This document shows, piece after piece, positions 51,825-59,831 of a DNA stretch of 64,000 bases. Origin of the DNA: Hydrogenophaga sp. (GTDB lineage Bacteria; Pseudomonadota; Gammaproteobacteria; Burkholderiales; Burkholderiaceae_C). The stretch lies in contig JAEUOT010000011.1 in assembly GCA_016790705.1 (NCBI GenBank), forward strand, positions 1-64,000, written 5' to 3'. The notes under the pieces are model-generated. The model had not been told where the DNA came from. It ran no database searches and worked only from the letters and a program-made list of their open reading frames with translations. The translations under genes were made by a program, and so were the position numbers. Position 1 is the stretch's first letter. The number at the start of each line of letters is the position of its first letter.

Positions 51825-52105
51825 CGACACAAGAGCTGTTGGAAATCGCCTCGGCTGTGCTGGGGCTGAGCGGGGCGCTGCTGCTGGCGACGAAGAGCCG
51901 GTGGGCGGGCTGGGCGTTCGTGCTGTGGCTGGCCAGCAATGCGGGCTGGATGGCGTTCGGTGCCATGTCGGGGCATTGGGCCCTGGTTGGCCAGCACGCG
52001 GGGTTCTCGATCACGAGCGCCATCGGCGTGTGGACGTGGCTGCTGCGGCCGGTGTGGTCCGGGCTGATGGATGACATTTCGAGGGGGTGGCGCAATGTCG
52101 ACTGA
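51821..52105 (+). CDS. Small membrane protein (three-helix)
   Basis: 94 aa with three hydrophobic segments, beginning with ASAVLGLSGALLLATKSRW. The pattern resembles small PnuC-fragment-like phage membrane proteins. Function unknown. Confidence 0.5.
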   Translation: MTTQELLEIASAVLGLSGALLLATKSRWAGWAFVLWLASNAGWMAFGAMSGHWALVGQHAGFSITSAIGVWTWLLRPVWSGLMDDISRGWRNVD

Positions 52106-52454
52106 TGCTGTGATGAACACCACCATCCCACGCTGCGATTGCCTGAACTTCTGCTTTGACGATGAGCGCGTGCGAGCTGGTCGCGCCAGACCTTGTGAGT
52201 TCGGCGCCCGCCAGCTTGCCGAGAACCGGCAAACCGAGGAACTGCGCTGGGTCAACCCGACGCCCACCACCATGCCAGACGCCGGTTCTATCGTGCTGTG
52301 CGAGCTGCAGGTCGAATTCGATCGCGTCTGCCCTGGCTATTGGGCTGGTGACTACTGGTGTTCCCTCGACGGCGGCAAGCTCCCCGGCAAGGTTACAGGC
52401 TGGGCCGCGTGGCCCAAAGGTCGCCAGGGCACAGCGCGACATCGGACTCTCTGA
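52095..52454 (+). CDS. DUF551-like phage protein
   Basis: 119 aa. C-terminal part matches the DUF551 style: PTTMPDAGSIVLCELQVEF, PGYWAGDYWCSLDGGKLPGK, VTGWAAWP. The N-terminus has CDCLNFCFD cysteines. Such small proteins are common in phage early regions; function unknown. Confidence 0.6.
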   Translation: MSTDAVMNTTIPRCDCLNFCFDDERVRAGRARPCEFGARQLAENRQTEELRWVNPTPTTMPDAGSIVLCELQVEFDRVCPGYWAGDYWCSLDGGKLPGKVTGWAAWPKGRQGTARHRTL

Positions 52455-52506
52455 CGACTTCGCTTTTCTGCCTCGCCACGCCGGCGGGGCGCTTTCTGTT
52501 TCCACT

Positions 52507-55401
52507 ATGACAACAACACCAACAGGATCAACCCGTGGCCGGGTGCGCAAGGACGCGGCGGCGCGGTTGAACAAGGACATTTCGTGCGAGGAGCTGGCGG
52601 AGCGCCTGGGCCTGGAGAAGGGCAAGGAGACCACCGCCAAGGGGACGAAGTTCAAGGACCCAGACGACGACTCGAAGCACTCGCCGCAGATGCTGTGCTA
52701 TTCGGAGCACGGCGCTGGCTGGACCAACTTCCGCTCCGGGTTGAGCGGGTCGGCCATCGACTTGATGATGAAGGCGAGGGGGTTGGACTTCCTGGACGCT
52801 GTGCGGGAGCTGGGCCGGATGTTCGGCATCGATGTGCTGGAGGCTCCGGCCGCTGGCCAGGCTGCGGAGCCGAGGGAGCGGCCGAGCCTGGTGGAGCACA
52901 TCGCTGCCCAGGCGCTGAAGGCGGCGCGCACGGACACGGGGCGGGCTGAGCTGCTGGAGTTCCTGGAGGGCTCTCGGGGGTTGTCTCGGGCGGTGATCGA
53001 GCGCGCCATGAAGGCGGGCACGCTGGGCCTGAACACCTACGTGAACACGAAGCACGATCCGGGCGAGTATGGCCACGGTGGGCCTGGGGCCTCGTTCATC
53101 GTGAAGGACCGCATTGGCCACAAGGTGGTGGCGGTGGACACGCGGTATTTCGACCCGGAGACGGCCGGTGGCAAGACGAACAGCCAGGGCGAAAAGGACG
53201 GGGTGCTGTGGTGCTCGGACTGGAAGCGGGTGGAGAAGGCCAAGCGGGTCTACGTGGTGGAGAGCAGCATCAACGCGCTGTCGGTGGAGTCGGCGCTGGA
53301 GTGGGCGGCTGCGGTGGCGCTGCGGGGCACGTCGAACGCCTACGACGGCGCGGTGGACTGGAGCTGGGCGCGGGGCAAGGAGGTGGTGCTGTGCCTGGAC
53401 AACGACCCGCCGTTGCCGCCGGATCACAAGAAGGCGGGCTATTGCCCGGGTCTGATGGCGGCATGGGCGCTGCACGAGACGCTGACGGCGCTGGATATTT
53501 CGTGCCTGCTGGTCGACCAGAGCACCTGGTTCGAGGACCAGGATGCGAAGAAAGACCCGATCAACGATGTGAACGACTACCTGAAGCTGCTGGGGCCGGA
53601 CAAGACGGCCAAGGCGCTGCAGGTGCTGGAGGCCTGGCTGATCCCTGGCATGGCGGGCGACGACACGCGGCAGGGCCGGCCGCGGCTGCACCTTCCGCAC
53701 CACGACTACCTCACGTACTGGAAGTACCGGGTGAAGCCGGACTTCACGCAGTTCATCAGCAAGGTGACGGAGCGGGACGATCCGAACGGCGGGGACGAGA
53801 AGGTGAAGAGCTTCGAGTTCACGGACGTGGCTGGCTTCCGGGTGGCGGCGGTGAGCCGGGTGGCGATCGCGTCGCCGCAGTCCACGATGACGGGGGACAA
53901 GGATCACAGCCCGCACACGGTGTTCGCGCTGTCGGTGCAGGTGGCGCGGCACGGGCCGGTGCTGCAGCGGCGGGTGGTGGACGATGAGAAGCTGCACAAC
54001 CTGGACGTGTGGAAGAAGCTGGGCCCGGTGTTCGCACCTGGTCCGTTTGCCCGCCTGGTGAACCTGTGGGAGCGGGCTGCGTCCATCGGGGCGCGGGACG
54101 CGATCAACTTCGTGGGCCTGGCCTGGCGCGACGGCCGCGCGGTGGTGAATGAGGGGCCGGACTGTTTCTTTGCGGATCCACGGCAGCAGTGCCCGTATCA
54201 CGAGCTGGTGTTTCCCTCGGGGACGGTGGAACAGGGGCGGGCGGTGGTGCAGCAGTTCGGGGCGACGTTCGCCGAGGCGGCGGCGCTGATCCCGCTGGTG
54301 TGGGGGCTGTCGGCGCACATCAAGGCGTTCATCGGGTTCTGGCCGCACTTCGTGATGCAGGCCGAGAAGGCGACCGGCAAAACGACGCTGGTGAAGCGGA
54401 TCGAGCGGGCGATTGCGATGGTGATGAGCAGCCGGCAGAGCCTGCAGACGGAGTTCCGCCAGATGACGTCGCTGAGCTACACCAGCCACCCGGTGGGCTG
54501 GGGGGAAATGTCCACGAACAAGCAGGACGTGATCAACAAGGCGATCCACAACCTGCAGGAGAGCTACCAGTACGAACACACCAGGCGCGGCGCGGAGCTG
54601 ATGGACTTCCTGCTGTGTGCCCCGGTGCTGCTGGCGGGCGAGGACGTGCCTGTGGACTCGCTGGTGGGCAAGATCGTCCGGTCGGAGCTGACGAAGGCGA
54701 AGCGGGGGCCGCTGATCCCCGAGGACGTGCCGGTTTTCCCGGTGAAGCAGTGGCTGCAGTTCCTGGCCAGGAAGTCGCGGCCGGAGGTGCAGGCGCTGCA
54801 CGAGCAGTCGGTTTCGGACAGCTACGACAACTGTGTGGCCGGCACTGGCGACACGGGTGCGGAGCGGATGGTGAACAACTACGCGGCGGTGGCCACCGGC
54901 TGGCGGCTGCTGTGTGAGTTCCTGGGCATCGAGGCGTCGGAGTTTTCCTTCCTGCAGCACCTGTGGGGCGAGATGAACCGCCACATCAGTGAGACGGTGA
55001 GCGACCGCCAGCCGTGGGCCTGGATCGTGGAGAAGCTGCTGAGCGAGATTGCGGCGCACAAGTTCCAGTACCCGTTCGCGTTCGATGACGTGGACGAGGT
55101 GCCGGCGCTGTGCATCCGCACTGGCCACGTGATGGACCACATGCGGCAGACGCCCTACCTGCGGGAGTTTTGGGACGGGCTGCCGGTGAAGAGTGATCGG
55201 GTGTTCAAGCGCCAGCTGGAGCAGGCCGGCGTGCTGCTGATGGGCAAGGATGACCGGTCGGCCGAGGTGGAGCGCACGGTGAAGGGCCAGCGGGTTGGCC
55301 ACATGGTGGCGATGCCGCTGGAGGCGCTGCGCAAGTTCGGGCTGTACGCCGTGGTGCCGAAGTCGGCGCCGGCAGAGGCTGAGGGGGAGAAGCAATGGTG
55401 A
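52507..55401 (+). CDS. Primase-helicase fusion (Toprim plus DUF927-like ATPase)
   Basis: 964 aa. N-terminal primase-type zinc-domain remnant (ELAERLGLEKGKETT; GTKFKDPDDDSKHSPQML) that lacks the usual four cysteines. Toprim domain about residues 245-320 (VYVVESSINALSVESAL; VLCLDND). DUF927-like helicase domain with Walker A ATGKTT at about 621-626 and a later Walker B. It primes and unwinds phage DNA. The start at 52507 follows a short gap after the DUF551 gene. GGGG occurs upstream, but no strong ribosome site. Confidence 0.8.
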   Translation: MTTTPTGSTRGRVRKDAAARLNKDISCEELAERLGLEKGKETTAKGTKFKDPDDDSKHSPQMLCYSEHGAGWTNFRSGLSGSAIDLMMKARGLDFLDAVRELGRMFGIDVLEAPAAGQAAEPRERPSLVEHIAAQALKAARTDTGRAELLEFLEGSRGLSRAVIERAMKAGTLGLNTYVNTKHDPGEYGHGGPGASFIVKDRIGHKVVAVDTRYFDPETAGGKTNSQGEKDGVLWCSDWKRVEKAKRVYVVESSINALSVESALEWAAAVALRGTSNAYDGAVDWSWARGKEVVLCLDNDPPLPPDHKKAGYCPGLMAAWALHETLTALDISCLLVDQSTWFEDQDAKKDPINDVNDYLKLLGPDKTAKALQVLEAWLIPGMAGDDTRQGRPRLHLPHHDYLTYWKYRVKPDFTQFISKVTERDDPNGGDEKVKSFEFTDVAGFRVAAVSRVAIASPQSTMTGDKDHSPHTVFALSVQVARHGPVLQRRVVDDEKLHNLDVWKKLGPVFAPGPFARLVNLWERAASIGARDAINFVGLAWRDGRAVVNEGPDCFFADPRQQCPYHELVFPSGTVEQGRAVVQQFGATFAEAAALIPLVWGLSAHIKAFIGFWPHFVMQAEKATGKTTLVKRIERAIAMVMSSRQSLQTEFRQMTSLSYTSHPVGWGEMSTNKQDVINKAIHNLQESYQYEHTRRGAELMDFLLCAPVLLAGEDVPVDSLVGKIVRSELTKAKRGPLIPEDVPVFPVKQWLQFLARKSRPEVQALHEQSVSDSYDNCVAGTGDTGAERMVNNYAAVATGWRLLCEFLGIEASEFSFLQHLWGEMNRHISETVSDRQPWAWIVEKLLSEIAAHKFQYPFAFDDVDEVPALCIRTGHVMDHMRQTPYLREFWDGLPVKSDRVFKRQLEQAGVLLMGKDDRSAEVERTVKGQRVGHMVAMPLEALRKFGLYAVVPKSAPAEAEGEKQW

Positions 55402-55748
55402 ACAAGGCCGAAAGGCAGCGCCACGCGGCCTGGGCGCTGCAGCTGGAGGGGGTGATGGACCTTTGGTGCCATGTCTGGCCAGAGAGCAAGCGCCAGGACG
55501 CCCGGGAGCAGTTCGAGCGGTGGATGCGGGTCTGCGACGCGGAATCCAGCTCGTCGTTGACGGGGTTGGTGGGTTACCTGGTCAATGCCTTGGCCAACGC
55601 CAAGGAGGGCAATTGGGCCCGGCGGCCGCTGGACGCTGCCTATGTGATGTGCCGCGAGCAGTTCTACGGCTACGCGGCCGAGGCCTACGCCAGGCGTTTC
55701 CCGATCCATGGGCCTTGGCCAAAGGAAGTCGATGACGTGCCGTTCTGA
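55395..55748 (+). CDS. Phage protein of unknown function after the primase
   Basis: 117 aa, overlapping the primase stop. Helical and Trp-rich (DLWCHVWPESKRQDAREQFE; GLVGYLVNALANAKEGNW). It may be a replication accessory factor. Last gene before the long non-coding region. Confidence 0.55.
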   Translation: MVNKAERQRHAAWALQLEGVMDLWCHVWPESKRQDAREQFERWMRVCDAESSSSLTGLVGYLVNALANAKEGNWARRPLDAAYVMCREQFYGYAAEAYARRFPIHGPWPKEVDDVPF

Positions 55749-56392
55749 GGCCCTGGAAGGCCTGCAGCGCGTCGTCGCGCTGCTTCCAGCTCACGGCGCA
55801 GCCGCTGGATGGATTGATGCGCGCAGCGCATCGGTTTGGCCTCGTCCCCCCCGTGCCCCCCGATCACGAAAAGCTCCGCCCAAGGACGGTGGCCAGCCAG
55901 CCCAGGGGGCGCCCAGGCATAGGTTTTCGCTATCCCGGGAGACGGTGGCGCGCGCAGACAGCCCTGATCCGGGGATTTCCGCAGTTTGGGGAGGTGTTTT
56001 GCTCGATTCGACTAAGGGCCGCACGGCGTTCGCAACTTTTGCGCTTCCCCGGGATGCCTCGATTTCTCCACGGATTAGCTCATTTCTTCCACGGGTCTGT
56101 TTTTGGTCCGGGTGCCCTCTCTCTCCTCTCTCTCTCTCTCTTTTAAGAGGAGGAGGAAGGAAGAAGGAAGGGGGCGAGGAGCGCGCAAGGCATCCCCGGG
56201 TTCAAGATGTAACACGGGGTTACAAACCTTACGGTTCGGGGAAAAAACGGGCTTTCCACGGAATTTCCGGGGATCGCTACGAACCGTTTATCCAATGGTT
56301 TCAATGGGTTAGCGAGGGCGGGCCTCGATCCCCGGGTTTTTCCGTGGAAATGCCCCTGTCCCCCCGCGTGGTGGTCGTTCCTGGAGGTGTGG
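55749..56392. other. Non-coding, iteron-rich region: candidate replication origin and control region
   Basis: No convincing gene in about 640 bp. A 20-base CT-repeat/polypyrimidine tract (about 56119-56142) is followed directly by a purine tract (56144-56173). TTTC(T)TCCACGG-type motifs occur at 56062-56074, 56082-56095 and 56252-56261, and inverted in TTTCCGTGGAAA (56339-56350). A perfect inverted repeat TGTAAC-ACGGG-GTTACA is at 56208-56224. TTATCCAAT (56289-56297) resembles a DnaA box. Together these look like an origin between primase and integrase genes. Confidence 0.5.
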
Positions 56393-57424
56393 ATGGCGTT
56401 CGGTGACATGACGGACAGCGAGGCGATTGATGCGTTCTGCGACTGGCTGCACATGGCCCAGGGTCGCAGCTTGCGGACGCTGGAGGTGTACCGCCTGGCG
56501 CTGACCAGGCTGGGGGAGTTCATGCGGCCGCGCTCGATCCGCGAGGCGGACGGTTCCGAGCTTGAAGCCTTCACGGGGCTGTGGCTGCACAAGAAGGGTG
56601 TCGTGGCACAGAGCCGCAAGCCCTACGTGAGCGCGGTGCGGGTGTTCTTCGGCTGGGCCAAGATGAAGGGCCTGCTGCCGGCGGATCGAAACCCCGCGGC
56701 CGAGATTGCGCACCCGAAGACCGGGCGGAACATCCCTCGGGCGATGAGCCTGGCCAGCGCTGAGCGCCTGATGTGGGCGCCCGACCTGGGGACGTTCGTG
56801 GGTATCCGGGACGCGGCCATGATGGCGCTGCTGATGGGCTGTGGGCTGCGTGTCGGGGGGCTGTGTGCCCTGAACGAGGGGGATCTGCAGACGGTCGTGG
56901 TGGGCCGCGAGGCGCGCATGGTGGTGCGCGTGATCGAGAAGGGCGCCAAGGAGCGGCTGGTGCCCGTGCCCAGGGAGGCGGACGCGCTGCTGAGGGTCTA
57001 CCTGGCACATGAGGACCTGGCGCTGATCGACCGCAACACCACGAACCGCCGGGGCAAGCCGGACAAGGTGCTGTTCGTGAACACCAAGCACCCCGTGCTG
57101 GATGAGCACGAGCACATCGGGGAGGCACGCCGGCTGCACAGGCGCGGTGTGTGGGGAGTGATCCAGCGGCACGGCGAGCGTGTGGGCATTCCCCCCGAGG
57201 AGCTGCACCCTCATGCCATGCGCCACCTGTTCGGCACTGAGCTGACCGAGGAGGATGTGTCGCTGGCCACCACGCAGGAACTGATGGGCCATGCCGACCC
57301 GAAGTCCACCAAGATTTACATCACCCTGTCCATGCGCAAGAAGATGCGCAGCGTCGACCAGGCCGCGCCGCTGGCCAAGATGCGGACCCCAATTTCCGAG
57401 TTCCTGAAGCGCGTCCCTCGCTGA
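56393..57424 (+). CDS. Full-length tyrosine recombinase/integrase
   Basis: 343 aa. N-terminal SAM-like core-binding domain (residues 1-110, DAFCDWLHMAQGRSLRTLEV), then the catalytic domain: Arg in CGLRVGGLCAL, HAMRHLFG (HxxR) and LMGHADPKSTKIYITLS (His, Tyr). GGAGG precedes the ATG. It lies 2-3 kb from attR but a serine recombinase is nearer and abuts attR, so its role (integration, resolution or host Xer-like function) is open. Confidence 0.8.
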   Translation: MAFGDMTDSEAIDAFCDWLHMAQGRSLRTLEVYRLALTRLGEFMRPRSIREADGSELEAFTGLWLHKKGVVAQSRKPYVSAVRVFFGWAKMKGLLPADRNPAAEIAHPKTGRNIPRAMSLASAERLMWAPDLGTFVGIRDAAMMALLMGCGLRVGGLCALNEGDLQTVVVGREARMVVRVIEKGAKERLVPVPREADALLRVYLAHEDLALIDRNTTNRRGKPDKVLFVNTKHPVLDEHEHIGEARRLHRRGVWGVIQRHGERVGIPPEELHPHAMRHLFGTELTEEDVSLATTQELMGHADPKSTKIYITLSMRKKMRSVDQAAPLAKMRTPISEFLKRVPR

Positions 57425-57467
57425 CCCGCTTCCTGATTTTTCACAGCATTCCCGAGGACCGATCTAC

Positions 57468-57674
57468 ATGCCCGACCGCTCAGCACCATTACGCAATGCC
57501 TATAGCCGCACAGTGGTGTCCCCGGCAGAACCCAGCATTCATGGGCGTTCCGAGGCGATCCCGCACGCTCCCGCAACTGAGGCCAATAACAGGCTAACTC
57601 GCACGGGGCCGACTTCGCACACTGTCAGAAAGCGAAGTGCACGCACCCACGCTCAGAGGGAGACACGGGCATGA
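57468..57674 (+). CDS. Uncertain small basic protein
   Basis: 68 aa, Ser/Thr/Arg/Pro-rich and low complexity. GAGGA lies 8-9 bases before the ATG. The gap between integrase and the Mor-like gene (57425-57670) may equally be non-coding. Confidence 0.3.
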   Translation: MPDRSAPLRNAYSRTVVSPAEPSIHGRSEAIPHAPATEANNRLTRTGPTSHTVRKRSARTHAQRETRA

Positions 57675-58162
57675 CGCAGCACGAAAAGCGCAGTGCGTGG
57701 CACGCAGGGATGCAGATCGACTGGGTGGGGCACGACGACGACGAGGGGGTGGGGGCTCGGCAGCCCCAGGCACACGGCCACGGGCGGGGGGGTGGGTACC
57801 TCTATGAATGCACTACTCCCCAGGTTTGGGAGGATGCGAAGCTGCGCGAGCTGGCCGACATGGGCATGCCGCTGATCTGGATGGAGGTTGCCCAGGCCAT
57901 CGGCTTCGATGCGTTCATCACCATGTGGCGCCTGCTGGATGCGGAGTACGAACGCAGGGCCGACGCCGGCTCCATGATCGAAATCGAGCTGCGCCGGTAC
58001 CGGAGCTACCTGCGGTTCCAGCGAAACCGCTTCATTGAAGGCCTGGCTCCGTTCCTGGATGACCGCACCATCCGGGATAGGGTGGCCGACGAACTTGGTG
58101 AAGAACTGAGCCTTGATCATGTGACACGACTGGCCAACCGGCGCAGGATCGGCGGCGCATGA
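57671..58162 (+). CDS. Mor-like helical protein in the recombinase operon
   Basis: 163 aa. N-terminus rich in His/Gly/Asp, then LADMGMPLIWMEVAQAIGFD and a C-terminal RDRVADELGEELSLDHVTRLANRRRI reminiscent of Mor/C-type activators. ATGA overlap with the serine recombinase. It could be a DNA-binding regulator or a recombination directionality factor. Confidence 0.5.
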   Translation: MTQHEKRSAWHAGMQIDWVGHDDDEGVGARQPQAHGHGRGGGYLYECTTPQVWEDAKLRELADMGMPLIWMEVAQAIGFDAFITMWRLLDAEYERRADAGSMIEIELRRYRSYLRFQRNRFIEGLAPFLDDRTIRDRVADELGEELSLDHVTRLANRRRIGGA

Positions 58163-59736
58163 AACGCGCCGTGATCTACGCCCGGGTATCGAGCCGGAAA
58201 CAAGCTGACGATGGCATCTCGATGGACGCTCAGATCGAGCAGTGCGAGGCGCGAGCTGCAGCGCTGGGCGCCCAGGTACTGCGGGTGTTCCGGGACGATG
58301 GGGTTTCCGGCCGGTCGACAAAAGGTCGCACCGGATTCCTGGCTGCGGTGGCCTACTGTGAGGCCGCGCCGGTCGATTTCTTCATCACCTGGAGCACCAG
58401 CCGATTCGCTCGCAACGCCATCGACCTATGGGTTCATCAGGACCAGCTGAAGGCGCTGGGGACGCGGCTGGAGTGTCTGAACGCGGACATTGACGACGAC
58501 ACGGATGCTGGGTTCATCAACCGGGTGTTCATGGGTGCGATGGACCAGATGGTGTCGCGGCAGATTTCGCGCGACACGCTGCGGTCAATGAAGAAGTCGG
58601 CCGAGGACGGGTTTTTCACAGGTGGCCACGTGCCGTTTGGGTACCTGGTGCAGCAGGAAGGGAAGCGGGGCAAGTTGGCCCCCCATCCTGATGAGGCCCC
58701 GGTGGTGCGCAAGGCGTTCGAGCTGGCGCTGTCTGGTCTCGGTGGGCTGGCGATCATGCAGCAGCTGAACTCATGCGGGCAGCTGAGGCGAGGGGAGCGC
58801 TGGAAGAAGACCAGCATGCTCTACGTGCTGCGGAACGAGGTGTATGCCGGGGTCCGGACGTTCAACCGCCGGAACAAGAAGACGGGGCAGGAGAAGCCGC
58901 GCGACCAGTGGGTGCAGGTTGAAAGCCATGAGCCGCTGGTGGCTCGGGCGGACTTTGAAAAGGTGCAGATCATGATGAACGACAGGGCTCCCAAGGTCAC
59001 CCAGGGCGGCACGCCGCGCTCCGGGTTCGTGTTTTCCGGGCTGCTGGCCTGCGGCATCTGTGGGAACCCCCTGCAGATCGTCAACGGTACCAGCCGCAGC
59101 GGCGCGCTGTACAACTACTACGGGTGTTGCTCCCACAAGAAGGGGGCGCCGCGGTGCCTGTTCAAGAACGCGCGTGCTGACCTGTTTGACGACTGGCTGG
59201 TGGGCGAAATCGTGGCCAAGCTGGTGACCGTCGAGGCGATGGAGCACGCCGTGCAAGAGGTGTCGGACATGGGCAGCCGCTGGGCCCAGGAGCGCGCTGC
59301 ACAGCGCACGCTGCTGGTGAAGGAGCTGAGGGACCTAGAGAGTCGGCGCAGCAACCTCTATGACCTGCTGGAGACGCACGGCAAGGACACGCCGGACCTG
59401 GCCGACATTCGGGACCGCCTGAAGCTGCGGAACGCCGAAATTCGTGCGGTGGAGGCCCGTCTGGAGCTGCTGGAAGATGAGCCGGCCAGGGCGAAGGCCT
59501 TGAAGATCGAGCCAGGGCTGGCCGTGGAGGTGATGCGCGAGGTGGTGATGGCCGGCGACGCGCAAAAAAAACGCGCCTTCATGGGCGCGTTTCTGGAGAA
59601 CATCACGGTGCACTTGGACAGGGTGGCGGTCGCTTACCGCTCTGAAGCCCTGGTGGGCCTTGGACACCCTGCTGGTGTTCGTAATGGAGTGTTTTGGCTC
59701 CCCGACCTGGACTCGAACCAGGGACCTGCGGATTAA
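58159..59736 (+). CDS. Large serine recombinase (phage integrase) reading into tRNA-Asn
   Basis: 525 aa in the lysogen. N-terminal resolvase domain with the catalytic serine in YARVSSRKQADDG (S10 or S11), GVSGRSTKGRTGF and STSRFARN. Recombinase domain follows, then a Cys4 zinc ribbon (CGICGNPLQI; CCSHKKGAPRC) and a coiled coil (about residues 380-450). The last 11 residues (PDLDSNQGPAD) are encoded by the host tRNA gene. In the circular phage genome the frame would instead run into 14161-14263 and end with about 34 different residues. It is the likely integrase. Confidence 0.85.
   Translation: MKRAVIYARVSSRKQADDGISMDAQIEQCEARAAALGAQVLRVFRDDGVSGRSTKGRTGFLAAVAYCEAAPVDFFITWSTSRFARNAIDLWVHQDQLKALGTRLECLNADIDDDTDAGFINRVFMGAMDQMVSRQISRDTLRSMKKSAEDGFFTGGHVPFGYLVQQEGKRGKLAPHPDEAPVVRKAFELALSGLGGLAIMQQLNSCGQLRRGERWKKTSMLYVLRNEVYAGVRTFNRRNKKTGQEKPRDQWVQVESHEPLVARADFEKVQIMMNDRAPKVTQGGTPRSGFVFSGLLACGICGNPLQIVNGTSRSGALYNYYGCCSHKKGAPRCLFKNARADLFDDWLVGEIVAKLVTVEAMEHAVQEVSDMGSRWAQERAAQRTLLVKELRDLESRRSNLYDLLETHGKDTPDLADIRDRLKLRNAEIRAVEARLELLEDEPARAKALKIEPGLAVEVMREVVMAGDAQKKRAFMGAFLENITVHLDRVAVAYRSEALVGLGHPAGVRNGVFWLPDLDSNQGPAD
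59564..59592 (-). terminator. Minus-strand intrinsic terminator inside the recombinase gene
   Basis: On the minus strand: AAACGCGCC-(six-base loop)-GGCGCGTTT followed by an eight-T run. It lies 103 bases after the 3' end of tRNA-Asn in the lysogen and can stop tRNA transcription that has lost its native terminator. Confidence 0.7.
59692..59702. other. attR core of the prophage at the tRNA-Asn 3' end
   Basis: TTTTGGCTCCC, same as 14150-14160. It includes the encoded CCA and the discriminator and first acceptor bases of tRNA-Asn. The tRNA body to the right is host. Confidence 0.75.
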
Positions 59737-59770
59737 CAGTCCGTCGCTCTACCGACTGAGCTATCAGGGA
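59695..59770 (-). tRNA. tRNA-Asn (GUU anticodon)
   Basis: 76 nt including an encoded CCA. Acceptor stem TCCCTGA pairs with TCGGGGA; the anticodon loop reads CTGTTAATC with GTT anticodon; the T-loop is GGTTCGAGTCC. Phage integration left it intact. Its native terminator is now at 14.1 kb. Confidence 0.97.
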
Positions 59771-59780
59771 ACAGCCTCAA

Positions 59781-59809
59781 ATTATAGCGTCGAATTTTCC
59801 ATTTTTGAA
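59781..59809 (-). promoter_or_regulatory. Promoter of tRNA-Asn
   Basis: On the minus strand TTCAAA (59804-59809), 17 bp, TATAAT (59781-59786), with a start site close to the mature tRNA 5' end. Confidence 0.75.
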
Positions 59810-59831
59810 ACGCTGCGAAACTTTTTTGACA

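Noticed and set aside
55708-56406. Plus-strand open frame of 232 codons across the region after the primase
   Set aside because: Pro/Arg/Ser-rich low-complexity translation, runs through the CT/AG tracts and iterons, no ribosome site; treated as non-coding origin-like region.
57468-57674. Small 68-residue frame as an excisionase
   Set aside because: Size fits, but the sequence is low complexity without a helix-turn-helix; kept only as an uncertain gene.
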